The notes under the pieces: generated by a model
Told to the model about the DNA's origin: nothing
The model's input: only the letters and a program-made list of their open reading frames with translations
Database searches by the model: none
Assembly (NCBI GenBank): GCA_029933225.1
Contig: JAOZOO010000025.1
Location: 1 to 33,290, forward strand
Direction: 5' to 3'
Source of the DNA: Bacteroidales bacterium
GTDB lineage: Bacteria; Bacteroidota; Bacteroidia; Bacteroidales; F082
DNA length: 33,290 bases
Shown here: positions 1 to 8,192 of the stretch, in pieces
Numbering within the stretch: position 1 is the stretch's first letter
Layout of the letters: each line of letters starts with the position of its first letter
Program-made: the position numbers and the translations under genes

Positions 1-1254
1 ACAATAGGTAGTGTCGTTTATTTCCTCTCTGTTGATAATGACTGAAAGAATGTTTTCAACTTGTTGTTTTTCAAGGAAAATGACAGGGCCTTTTGAACCA
101 TCCCAATAAAAAGTTTCCGTGTTAATTTGGATATCATCCCGGTCGAGATCAGCCATTTGAATGGCTTCAACAACAGAATTTGTTGTCGATGTGTATGAGG
201 GGTATGCTTCAAATCCCCCTTCTTCGTTTCCCAGCGCAATTTTCATCGGCAACCACCATCCCCCGTAAATCAGGTCAAGGATGTCGTCCCCGTTTACATC
301 AGCAAGTAAAATGCCGGAGCCATATCCGAAAGGTTCTGATATCCAGTCGGCGCTTCCTGAAGAGGGCACACCGTCAGGAAATGAATACATCCACACTTCG
401 CCGTTACCCCCAAGCTGGTCATTTCCTGTCATGACTATTGATGGCACTTTGTCCGCTCCCGTAAAACCGATATCCAATGAATTAATATAGTTGTCCGGGT
501 CTGTCGAATACCATCCTGCCGTGTCGGAAATGACACCTTCATTATTGGCAAGAAAAATATAATTGGGTGTGTCTTCACTGGAAAAAACCACATCCAGCAA
601 TCCGTTTTGGTCCATATCGCCGAAATCCACATCCAAAGAGCCAAAAGTAAAATTTGAGGTCCATTCGGGGTTGGTACTGAAGCTGCCATTGTTGTTGATG
701 AAGATCTTCCCCGCATCATAAAGTTCTGAATACGGTTCACCGCCCGTTGTTGCCAGGTCAAGGTCACCGTCGCCGTCGGCATCACCAAAAGCACATGAGA
801 AAGTATAAAAAGCATAAGATTCAAAAGAAGGTGTTCCTTCCAACTCGCCGCCCTGATTGTAATAAACTTTTACTTTCCCCGGATCGCTGAATCCTCCCGG
901 GCCGATGTAAACCGATACGGCAACATCAGGCCATCCGTCATGGTTTACGTCACCTACAGCAAGATGCCCGTGGTAATCAATATCATCCGATTGCCAGTCG
1001 GGGTCTTTCGGAAAAGTGCCGTCCCCCTGATTGTAATAAACCACCAAATGCTGACGGGCCATGTCGTTTCCGTTGGCCACAATGATGTCTTTCCACCCGT
1101 CGCCGTTAATGTCGGCCAGTCCAAGGCCGGTTGATCTGCCGCCGGCAGATGATTCCCAGTCGGGCGTTTCCGGAAAAGAAATTTCCTGTGCAGTAACAAT
1201 AATGGGTAGAAAAACAAGTGTGAAGATCATCCGGAATGTAGGGATTCGGTTCAT
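1..1254 (-). CDS. Secreted FG-GAP/VCBS repeat protein (C-terminus beyond window)
   Basis: The reading frame is open from an ATG at 1254-1252 to the left edge without a stop, giving 418 visible residues; the 3' end lies outside the window. Residues 1-23 form a signal peptide ending ...IIVTAQ, so the product is exported. Repeated calcium-binding style blades follow, of the form D-x-(D/N)-x-D-G-x-x-D: ADINGDGWKDI near residue 46, then GDVNHDGWPDV, GDADGDGDLDL, GDMDQNGLLDV and ADVNGDDILDL. This is the pattern of FG-GAP/VCBS repeats, which build a seven-bladed beta-propeller like that of integrin alpha chains. In Bacteroidota such proteins are usually surface or secreted and often carry a type IX sorting domain, which cannot be checked here. 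A TAAATTTG -7 element lies about 32 bases upstream. Substrate or ligand is unknown. Confidence 0.85.
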   Translation of the reverse strand, partial: MNRIPTFRMIFTLVFLPIIVTAQEISFPETPDWESSAGGRSTGLGLADINGDGWKDIIVANGNDMARQHLVVYYNQGDGTFPKDPDWQSDDIDYHGHLAVGDVNHDGWPDVAVSVYIGPGGFSDPGKVKVYYNQGGELEGTPSFESYAFYTFSCAFGDADGDGDLDLATTGGEPYSELYDAGKIFINNNGSFSTNPEWTSNFTFGSLDVDFGDMDQNGLLDVVFSSEDTPNYIFLANNEGVISDTAGWYSTDPDNYINSLDIGFTGADKVPSIVMTGNDQLGGNGEVWMYSFPDGVPSSGSADWISEPFGYGSGILLADVNGDDILDLIYGGWWLPMKIALGNEEGGFEAYPSYTSTTNSVVEAIQMADLDRDDIQINTETFYWDGSKGPVIFLEKQQVENILSVIINREEINDTTYC

Positions 1255-1286
1255 GACAGTTGGATTTGGAATTGAATTAGTTTGCT

Positions 1287-1294
1287 CAAATTTA
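1287..1294 (-). promoter_or_regulatory. Candidate -7 promoter element for the FG-GAP gene
   Basis: On the minus strand this reads TAAATTTG, an exact match to the Bacteroidota -7 consensus TAnnTTTG, 32 bases before the ATG at 1254. No convincing -33 TTTG is seen at the usual distance. Confidence 0.45.
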
Positions 1295-1332
1295 GCATAA
1301 ATAACACAACAAGCACTTGCCGGTGTGATTGC

Positions 1333-1833
1333 CTTTATGGAAACATGGCCATTGACGGCAGGAACAAGGATAATTTCGGAGAAGATTATCAATTCACAGA
1401 CAGGTTCTCTTATTTTGCCCAGTTTATGGTCGGCAGAAAATTTGCCGAGTAATTTTCTTTCGAACGGATTGTAAGCTATTCTCATTATAATGCTGTGCCC
1501 ACAGATTCGATCAATGTGCAGGGCTATGATCATGATGTCCTTGGTGTTGGCGGGCACATGCGCTTCAAGCTTTCACCCCAGTCATCACTCATCATCATGT
1601 ACAACATGCCGGTTTATATTGACGGTATTTCCGACAATGAGGTGACTTTAAATCCGTTTCTTCCCAATTTCGGGTTTGGTTACGAAATATCTACCAGCAC
1701 ACATGCCTTTCAGATATTTGTTACCACTTCAAACGGCATCATTCCACAGGATATTTATATGAATAATTCCAGTGACTGGACCAAAGGAGAGTTCAGGTTC
1801 GGATTCAATATTACCAGATTATGGAGTTTTTAA
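1333..1833 (+). pseudogene. DUF5777-type outer-membrane beta-barrel remnant, 5'-truncated with an in-frame stop
   Basis: One frame reads ...LYGNMAIDGRNKDNFGEDYQ..., meets TAA at 1450-1452, then continues ...SHYNAVPTDSINVQGYDHD... to a natural stop at 1831-1833. The C-terminal part (FGYEISTSTHAFQIF, then DWTKGEFRFGFNITRLW) looks like the end of the DUF5777 beta-barrel family of Bacteroidota, whose members are roughly twice as long. The N-terminal half is missing: upstream of about 1333 the frame no longer resembles the family and there is another stop at 1273. The stop at 1450 sits where a lysine codon (AAA to TAA) would restore a plausible sequence. A 112-residue product from 1495 is possible but would lack half the barrel. 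Family members often lie beside c-type cytochrome genes, as here. The family call is from memory of its sequence pattern. Confidence 0.7.
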
Positions 1834-1862
1834 ATGAATTGTTTAACTAAAATAGAATAAAG

Positions 1863-2000
1863 ATGAAATCATTAAAGCAAATTATATCAATCGCCATTGC
1901 AATATTATTCGGTATTGCCCTGATGGCTTTTGTTATGCCGCAGGATCAAAAAGAAGGTGGCCCCTGGGAAATCCCGGCCAATTGCAACACCCATTCATAA
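1863..2000 (+). pseudogene. 5' fragment of a small c-type cytochrome gene (signal peptide only)
   Basis: An ATG at 1863 opens 45 codons: a hydrophobic signal peptide (residues 5-24) followed by MPQDQKEGGPWEIPA and then a run ending in TAA at 1998-2000. The GGPWEIPA segment resembles the start of mature small periplasmic c-type cytochromes in Bacteroidota. No CxxCH motif is reached before the frame leaves the gene near 1975, where sequence from a different cytochrome begins in another frame. It is best read as the 5' stub left by a deletion. Confidence 0.6.
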
Positions 2001-2919
2001 CCTGCGTCCGGCAAGAGAAACCTGTGAAGAATGCCACTGGCCCGAAAAATTTTACGACCGTAAATATGTGGTTCGTAAACATTATATCGCCGATGAGGAA
2101 AACTCGGAATGGGATATTCACCTGCTAATGAAAACCAGCCCCCAGTACCGGGCGCTCGGCTTGCAGGAAGGAATCCACTGGCATATTAATTCGAATGTAA
2201 AAATAAACTATGCCACCGTCAACAGCAAGCGCGATACCATCGTCTGGGTGAAATATACAAATCTCAAGACCGGGGAAGAGCTGGTATTCTCCGATGACAG
2301 CATTCCGGTGACACAGAAACAGCTTGATACACTTCAAATCAGGACCATAGATTGCCTGGATTGTCATAACCGGCCGTCACATAAATTCGAATCGCCGATC
2401 GTGTTTTTTGACGATGCCATGACAGCCGGGAGGTTACCGCAGGATTTACCCGATTTAAAGATTGCGGCTATGGATATACTTGATGAAGATTATCCCACGA
2501 TGGACAGCGCTTTCAAGGCCATTGAAACCGGCATCAACGAGTATTATGAATTCATGTACGAGGAGATTTACGACACCAACAAAGCGGCGATCGAAAATGC
2601 GATTTCAGTTATCGAACATGACTATCAGCAAAATGTATTTCCTTACATGAAAACGAAATGGAATACCCATCTTAATCACCTGGGGCACCTTGAATCGAAC
2701 GGATGTTACCGTTGTCACAACGACCGTTTCAAGTCGCAGAACGGTAAGAAGATCTCGCGTGAGTGCACCCTTTGCCATTACATCAAAGCACAAGGTCCCC
2801 CTGACAATAAGGAGTATGCCAACGGAAAAGTTGCACTCGAATTTGTGCATCCTGTTGACATCAAAGGGAAATGGAAACGGATATTTTGTTCGGAATGTCA
2901 TGATAACCTTTATGAATAA
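1972..2919 (+). pseudogene. NapC/NirT-like multihaem cytochrome c, N-terminus deleted
   Basis: From about 1972 one frame reads RPIATPIHNLRPARETCEECHWPEKFY and continues to a stop at 2919. It carries five haem-binding CxxCH motifs: CEECH near 2023, CLDCH near 2353, CYRCH near 2704, CTLCH near 2764 and CSECH near 2887. The pattern matches the C-terminal two thirds of NapC/NirT-type membrane-anchored cytochromes, which pass quinol electrons to periplasmic reductases. The expected N-terminal membrane anchor and first haem motifs are absent. In frame upstream there is only a TTG at 1930 inside the signal peptide of another gene, giving a meaningless basic leader. The gene is therefore taken as non-functional. 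The alternative is an assembly error at the junction. Confidence 0.75.
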
Positions 2920-2998
2920 AAACCGAAAGCGATTAATTTTCAATAACAGACAGTTTCTCGTAAACTGGTCATTTAATGCGTGTAATTTTAAATGAGGA

Positions 2999-3027
2999 GA
3001 CCGGCTCAATGGGGCCGGTCTTTTTTT
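2999..3027 (+). terminator. Intrinsic terminator after the cytochrome remnant
   Basis: A perfect 7-bp stem, GACCGGC (2999-3005) with GCCGGTC (3014-3020), closes an 8-base loop and is followed by seven T (3021-3027). It lies 80 bases after the cytochrome stop and serves the plus strand only. Confidence 0.85.
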
Positions 3028-3076
3028 AAAGTTATGTATATCGACTACTGTATCCGGAAAATGATGATTGATACAT

Positions 3077-5119
3077 TTACAGTTTAATAAGTTTCTTTGA
3101 AATAACCTGCTTTCCCTTTTTGATCTGAATGAAATACAATCCGGAGGGTAACGTTGAAATATCTATTTCCTGCTTTGATGAAAAACTACCGGTTTTTCTG
3201 ACCAGTTTACCATTCATGTTGAAGATAGATATCAGTGCCGGGGTTTGTAAAGCCGGCTGCGTAACGAACATTACCTTGTTCGTTGCAGGGTTTGGATAGA
3301 TCTGAATATCTGTTTCTTTGTCAATTCTTTCCTTTTGTTCACCAACAAGAAGATCGTCACGGTACCACAGACTGTTTTTGTCTGGTGCAGCAAAAAGCCT
3401 GTTGTCAAAAATGGCCACAACATCAACATAAGGAAAAATGGTAACGGGAAGGTTGCCGGAAACCTCTTGCCAGTTTTCCCCGCCGTCATAAGAGATTAAA
3501 ACAAATACATCATAATAAGTGATACCCAGTTTGGCTCCTCCGATAACAATAGCTTCCCGGTTTACGTCAATATCAATACAGGACCAGTAAAAACCTTCGT
3601 CAGGATAATAAAGATCATACCATTCATATCCGTCAGGTGAGGTGATTAATTTATTGTAATAAGATAACCCATAGAATGTTTCGTCTTCCATAAAAAGATT
3701 GCCGCAATAATTAATGAGGGTATCAAAATGGATTCCGTCATCAGCTGAGGTTAAAGTCAGGTATTTTGAATCGGCGTAACCGCTTACAACAACAATTGAA
3801 TCGGACACTGCCACATCGTAAATATTGATATGTTCAGGCAGGTCTGATAATTTATTCCAGATCAGTTCATTATTTTTTGCCCTGTACAAACCATGCACGG
3901 TACCGGCAAAACAATATTCATCCGAAGCAGCGATATTTCGGGGGTGTAAATTATCAAGACCTTCATTTCGTGGTTCCCACGTCAGACAGGCGTCGCCGGA
4001 AATAAAAAATCCGCTGTCGCTTGTAATGTAATACAAACTGTCGGTGGAAATCATATTATAACACCGGGTAAAACTGTCATTGTCCAGATACTCGAATGAA
4101 TCCCCGCCGTCTTCCGACCGAAACAACCCTTTCCCGGTCAAAGCGTAAATATTCGGGCAAAAAACGGAAACGGAATTGATGTCGAGATGCGGCATCCCTT
4201 CATAGATTGGGAACCAGTCACTTTCGCCGTCCTTTTGAAACGGCCCCCATTTTGAGCCTGCAAAAAGTGTATGATTAAATGAATTCAGACATCTGATATC
4301 GGTAGTCTCCAGGCCATTGTTCATTACATTCCAGGTTCCTTCGTTTAAATAAAATACACCTTTTTCCCCGCAACACAACAAGGTGTCGTTGTAGATATAT
4401 AATTCATCTATGTTACTGATGGGCAACCCGGCATTCCTTGAAATCCATTCTTCATTATTTTCTGATAAAACGTAAACACCTTCTGCCGTTGCCCCCCATA
4501 AACTGTCATTATATTCCACAATGCTGAATATTTCATTTCCAAAATATTCGGGAAGTCCTTTCCGCGTAATGGATTCCCATGTTTGGCCGGTATCATCCGA
4601 TCTGAAGATCGAATCATATTTATTATCTCCAACAAACAAAACAGTGTCATACGAAAGGACAAAGACCATTTCCATTTCCGGCAGGTTATCACCAATGACT
4701 GTCCAACTGTCACCGTTATCATTTGAAATAGTCACACTATTCCACCGGGAAAGGATCAGACTGTTTTTAATTGTAACGAAATGCCTGCTATTGAAATAAT
4801 CTCCCTGAATATTTTCCCATGTATCACCCTGATCAAATGATCTTACGAAAGTATAGCGACTCATGCCAAACAAGACAGTATCGGTTTTTTTAATGACACC
4901 GATTCGTATGTCGGATTTGCTGTGCCACGATTCCTCTCCAAGCTCCTTATAATAATAGCCATTGGAACCACTACAGACAAAAATCGTCGAATCGAATATT
5001 TTAATATCCGAAACATGCATTCCGTCCAGTCCCTGACATGTCGTCCACTGCGCACTTATTTTTAAGGAAAGAATAGAAAGAAGAATAAATAAAGCTGCAA
5101 AAAACGTCTTGAATTTCAC
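3077..5119 (-). CDS. Secreted Asp-box beta-propeller protein with type IX secretion sorting domain
   Basis: The product has 680 residues. The start codon is GTG at 5119-5117; it places a clear signal peptide at residues 1-24 (ending ...LKISAQ) and lies about 30 bases after a good promoter. The body contains many Asp-box motifs of the S-x-D-x-G-x-T/S-W kind, for example SFDQGDTW, SNDNGDSW, SDDTGQTW, SEDGGDSF and SYDGGENW. These are typical of sialidase-like or YCF48/BNR beta-propellers. The last 80 residues (IQIYPNPATNKVMF through to GLYFIQIKKGKQVISKKLIKL, split by FNMNGKLV) form a type A C-terminal domain of the type IX secretion system. It would be removed as the protein is exported to the surface or medium. 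The catalytic residues of true sialidases are not recognised, so a binding or adhesive role is as likely as an enzymatic one. It appears to be transcribed alone. Confidence 0.88.
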   Translation of the reverse strand: MKFKTFFAALFILLSILSLKISAQWTTCQGLDGMHVSDIKIFDSTIFVCSGSNGYYYKELGEESWHSKSDIRIGVIKKTDTVLFGMSRYTFVRSFDQGDTWENIQGDYFNSRHFVTIKNSLILSRWNSVTISNDNGDSWTVIGDNLPEMEMVFVLSYDTVLFVGDNKYDSIFRSDDTGQTWESITRKGLPEYFGNEIFSIVEYNDSLWGATAEGVYVLSENNEEWISRNAGLPISNIDELYIYNDTLLCCGEKGVFYLNEGTWNVMNNGLETTDIRCLNSFNHTLFAGSKWGPFQKDGESDWFPIYEGMPHLDINSVSVFCPNIYALTGKGLFRSEDGGDSFEYLDNDSFTRCYNMISTDSLYYITSDSGFFISGDACLTWEPRNEGLDNLHPRNIAASDEYCFAGTVHGLYRAKNNELIWNKLSDLPEHINIYDVAVSDSIVVVSGYADSKYLTLTSADDGIHFDTLINYCGNLFMEDETFYGLSYYNKLITSPDGYEWYDLYYPDEGFYWSCIDIDVNREAIVIGGAKLGITYYDVFVLISYDGGENWQEVSGNLPVTIFPYVDVVAIFDNRLFAAPDKNSLWYRDDLLVGEQKERIDKETDIQIYPNPATNKVMFVTQPALQTPALISIFNMNGKLVRKTGSFSSKQEIDISTLPSGLYFIQIKKGKQVISKKLIKL

Positions 5120-5149
5120 TTGTTTGATTTGTGTTTATTGAAGTCAATA

Positions 5150-5181
5150 CAAATATACTGTATTTCAATGAAAAGGACAAA
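5150..5181 (-). promoter_or_regulatory. Bacteroidota-type promoter of the type IX-secreted protein
   Basis: On the minus strand TTTG (5181-5178) is followed after 20 bases by TATATTTG (5157-5150). This fits the Bacteroidota -33/-7 pair, and the GTG start lies 30 bases downstream. It is back to back with the mutS2 promoter. Confidence 0.65.
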
Positions 5182-5215
5182 CTGCAATGATTGGGAAATG
5201 ATGACAGGAAAGAAA

Positions 5216-5249
5216 TTTGTATTCATTATTGTTGATATGCCTACCTTTG
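5216..5249 (+). promoter_or_regulatory. Candidate promoter of mutS2
   Basis: TTTG (5216-5219) and TACCTTTG (5242-5249) are separated by 22 bases, slightly longer than usual. The -7 element ends only 6 bases before the mutS2 ATG, so the transcript would be nearly or fully leaderless. Confidence 0.5.
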
Positions 5250-5255
5250 CCTGTC

Positions 5256-7691
5256 ATGATTTATCCGCGCCATTTTGAGCAGAAAGTTGACTTCACCACT
5301 GTGAGGGAAATGATAAGGGGCTATTGCATCAGCCCCATGGGGAAGGATTATGTGGACAAAATCCGTTTCTCCTCCAATAAAGAGGTGATCGTCAGGCTGC
5401 TTGAGCAGGTAAGTGAATTCAAGAATATTCTGCTTTCAGGTGAACCGTTTCCCGCACAGGACTATTTTGACCTGCGAGGGGAGCTTGCCCGCCTGAAAAC
5501 ACCGGGAACATACATTGAACCCGGGGCCCTTTTCGACCTGAAGACCTCTCTGAATGTGGTCAGCCGGATACTGGATTTTATCAGGAAAAAAGAGGATGAC
5601 GCTTTTCCCCGGCTGAAAGCACTTGCTGCAGAGGTGGATTGGCCGGAAGAAGTCCCGGAATATGCGGAGTGGATCATTGACGATAAAGGTGAGATCAGGA
5701 GCAACGCTTCCGAAAAACTGGCGGAGATCAGAAAACAGTTGGAAGCCAAAGAGAGGCAGGTGGTTCGCGAAACAAAAAAAGCCTTTACGCTGGCAAGAAA
5801 ATCGGGATGGATACCCGAGGATGCCGAAATCACTATCCGCAACGGCCGGGCCGTCATTCCGGTGAAAGCGGCTGACAAACGTGCATTCGAAGGATTTGTT
5901 CACGATGTTTCGGCTTCGGGACAAACCGTGTTCATCGAACCGGCCGGCTCGTTTGAGATCAATAACGAGATCAGGGAACTGGAAAACGAAGAGAAACGGG
6001 AGATCATCAGGATACTGACTGCCTTCACCGACCGGATCAGGCCCTATCTGCCGTCTCTGTTCAGCGCATATCGTTTTTTGGGTCTTATCGATTTTATCCG
6101 TGCCAAAGCGCTTTTTGCCGTGAAAATTGAAGCAGATAAACCCGAAATCTCTGACGAAAAAAAACTGGGACTGAAATATGCCCGTCACCCCCTGTTATAT
6201 CTGACGCATAGCGAAGCCGGTAAAGAAGTGGTTCCGCTCGATCTGGAACTGGACAAGGCACACCGTATCCTGGTCATCTCCGGGCCCAATGCCGGCGGGA
6301 AATCGGTTTGTCTTAAAACCGTCGGGCTGCTGCAATACATGGTCCAGTGCGGGCTGCATGTTTCCTGTTCACCCGACAGCATTTTTCCGCTTTTCGAGAA
6401 CCTGTTCATTGACATCGGTGACGAGCAATCGCTTGAAAATGATTTGAGTACTTACAGTTCACATCTGCTGAACATGAAATTTTTTCTCCGTCATGCCAAC
6501 GAGAATACCCTGTTCCTGATTGATGAGTTCGGGACGGGAACCGAGCCCCAGCTTGGCGGCGCCATTGCCGAAGCCACACTGGAACAACTGAATAAAAAAG
6601 AAGCATTTGGCGTGGTCACTACCCATTATACCAACCTGAAACTGGCAGCCCAGCGGATGGATGGGCTGGCCAACGGCGCTATGCTGTTTGATTCCAAAGC
6701 CATGCAACCGCTCTATCAGTTGCAGATCGGAAATCCCGGCAGCTCGTTTGCCTTTGAAATCGCGAGAAAGATAGGTTTTCCCAATTATGTGCTCAACAAA
6801 GCCAAAAAGAAGAGCGGGGGTAAACATGTGACCTTCGATAAACAGTTGCAGCAATTGGAAGTGGATAAACTGACCCTCGAAAAAAAGCAGGAGGAGGTGA
6901 ATGCCACTGACCGGCAATTGTCCGATATGGTGGAAAAATACACCAACCTGATGGAAGAGATCAAAAAGACAAAAAAGCAGATCATCAAAGAAGCGGAAAA
7001 AGAAGCGTTGAAAATCGTTGCCGAATCCAATAAAGCCATCGAAAGAACAATTAAAGAAATCAGAGAAGCCGGTGCCGATAAAGAAAAAACAAAAGAAATA
7101 AGGAAAAAGCTGGAGCAGAAAAAACAAAATCTGGAAAGCCTGGTACTGGACGAAGAAACTCGAAAAACAGAGAAAAAGAAAAAGCCGGAACCGGAAAGAA
7201 AAAAACAAGATAATGATGACGAGCCATTGAAACCGGGAGATTTTGTGCGCGTAAAAGATACCGACATCATCGGTGAGTTATTGTCGGTTGAAGGGGAAGA
7301 TGCTATTGTGGATGTCAATGAGATCAAATTGAAAACATCATTGCGGAAGCTTGTGAAAACACAAAGGGCGCCGTTCAAAAAGATTTCCTTCCGTTCCAAA
7401 CAGGCACATCGCAGCATTTTGAATGAGATCAGTGAAAAAGCGGCACATTTCAATCTGACCATTGACTTGCGGGGTAAACGCGGAGAAGAAGCACTGGAAC
7501 TGTTAAAAAAATATATTGATGATGCCATTTTGCTGAATATCGGAGAAGTTAATATCTTGCACGGCAAAGGCGACGGGATCCTTCGACCGCTTATTCGCGA
7601 GTATCTCGGCACGGTGGAGGAAATAAAGAATTTTAGTGATGCACCCCTCGAAACGGGTGGTGCGGGAATAACCAGGGTATTTTTTCGTTAA
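5256..7691 (+). CDS. mutS2: Endonuclease MutS2
   Basis: The product has 811 residues, normal for the family. The ATG at 5256 (MIYPRHFEQKVDF) is chosen over a TTG 13 codons upstream, because that extension would overlap the promoter and is not family-like. The order is a helical clamp/lever region, then the ABC-type ATPase with Walker A GPNAGGKS at residues 343-350 and Walker B FLIDEFGTG with D423-E424. A long charged coiled coil follows (about 515-670). The C-terminal Smr nuclease domain has IDLRG at 736-740 and HGKGDG at 769-774. MutS2 does not take part in ordinary mismatch repair; family members suppress recombination or act on collided ribosomes and branched DNA. The gene appears to be cotranscribed with the thioredoxin gene 19 bases downstream. 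Confidence 0.95.
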   Translation: MIYPRHFEQKVDFTTVREMIRGYCISPMGKDYVDKIRFSSNKEVIVRLLEQVSEFKNILLSGEPFPAQDYFDLRGELARLKTPGTYIEPGALFDLKTSLNVVSRILDFIRKKEDDAFPRLKALAAEVDWPEEVPEYAEWIIDDKGEIRSNASEKLAEIRKQLEAKERQVVRETKKAFTLARKSGWIPEDAEITIRNGRAVIPVKAADKRAFEGFVHDVSASGQTVFIEPAGSFEINNEIRELENEEKREIIRILTAFTDRIRPYLPSLFSAYRFLGLIDFIRAKALFAVKIEADKPEISDEKKLGLKYARHPLLYLTHSEAGKEVVPLDLELDKAHRILVISGPNAGGKSVCLKTVGLLQYMVQCGLHVSCSPDSIFPLFENLFIDIGDEQSLENDLSTYSSHLLNMKFFLRHANENTLFLIDEFGTGTEPQLGGAIAEATLEQLNKKEAFGVVTTHYTNLKLAAQRMDGLANGAMLFDSKAMQPLYQLQIGNPGSSFAFEIARKIGFPNYVLNKAKKKSGGKHVTFDKQLQQLEVDKLTLEKKQEEVNATDRQLSDMVEKYTNLMEEIKKTKKQIIKEAEKEALKIVAESNKAIERTIKEIREAGADKEKTKEIRKKLEQKKQNLESLVLDEETRKTEKKKKPEPERKKQDNDDEPLKPGDFVRVKDTDIIGELLSVEGEDAIVDVNEIKLKTSLRKLVKTQRAPFKKISFRSKQAHRSILNEISEKAAHFNLTIDLRGKRGEEALELLKKYIDDAILLNIGEVNILHGKGDGILRPLIREYLGTVEEIKNFSDAPLETGGAGITRVFFR

Positions 7692-7710
7692 TAAAAAAAG
7701 ACAGAGAAAG

Positions 7711-8142
7711 ATGAGTTATTTTTTGTGGAGCATAGCAGGCATTTTGGTTGTTTTGTTCATCATTTCTTATGTAAAGAAAGTCAGGTTGCTCAATGAAGCC
7801 AACCAAAAAAAGCAGAGCGAAAAGATCATTAATCTGACGGATGACAATTTTAAAAAGACAATAAACAAAGGAGTGGCCCTGGTTGATTTCTGGGCTCCGT
7901 GGTGTACACCCTGCCGCATGCAGAATCCGGTCATCAATGACCTCGCTGATGAGTTTGACGGAAAAGTAAAGATATGCAAACTCAATGTGGACGAACATAC
8001 AAAACGGGCAAAAGAATACCGGATAAAAAACATACCCAACATCCTGATCTTCAAAGACGGCGAACCCGTAAAACAGCTTATCGGCGCCAAACCCAAATTC
8101 CGCATTGCCAACGCACTGAAAGAAGTACTGGGGGAGAGTTGA
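7711..8142 (+). CDS. Membrane-anchored thioredoxin-fold protein
   Basis: This 143-residue protein has an N-terminal membrane segment (about residues 3-20, FLWSIAGILVVLFIISY) followed by lysines, which suggests N-out or N-in anchoring rather than cleavage. A complete thioredoxin domain occupies residues 40-143. The redox motif WCTPC is at 64-68, the preceding VDFWAP segment is intact, and the cis-proline loop is NIPNILIF. It is predicted to reduce or exchange disulfides on proteins at the membrane; the side of the membrane cannot be told from the sequence. It follows mutS2 by 19 bases on the same strand and probably shares its transcript. Its TGA stop lies inside a 42-base dispersed repeat. 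Confidence 0.9.
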   Translation: MSYFLWSIAGILVVLFIISYVKKVRLLNEANQKKQSEKIINLTDDNFKKTINKGVALVDFWAPWCTPCRMQNPVINDLADEFDGKVKICKLNVDEHTKRAKEYRIKNIPNILIFKDGEPVKQLIGAKPKFRIANALKEVLGES

Positions 8143-8179
8143 TTTACGAAAACAATTGACGAAAACGAACTACGAAATG
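8138..8179 (+). repeat. 42-base dispersed repeat, copy 1
   Basis: GTTGATTTACGAAAAC...CTACGAAATG matches 9136-9177 at 38 of 42 positions in the same orientation. The first bases overlap the stop codon of the thioredoxin gene. Confidence 0.75.
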
Positions 8180-8192
8180 ACTGAAGTATTTC

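Noticed and set aside
1930-2919. Intact cytochrome gene starting at TTG 1930
   Set aside because: That start lies inside another gene's signal peptide in a different frame, gives no export signal and omits the membrane anchor needed by this family.
5217-5255. TTG start for mutS2 at 5217
   Set aside because: The 13 extra codons cover the -7 element, and the family N-terminus begins at the ATG at 5256.
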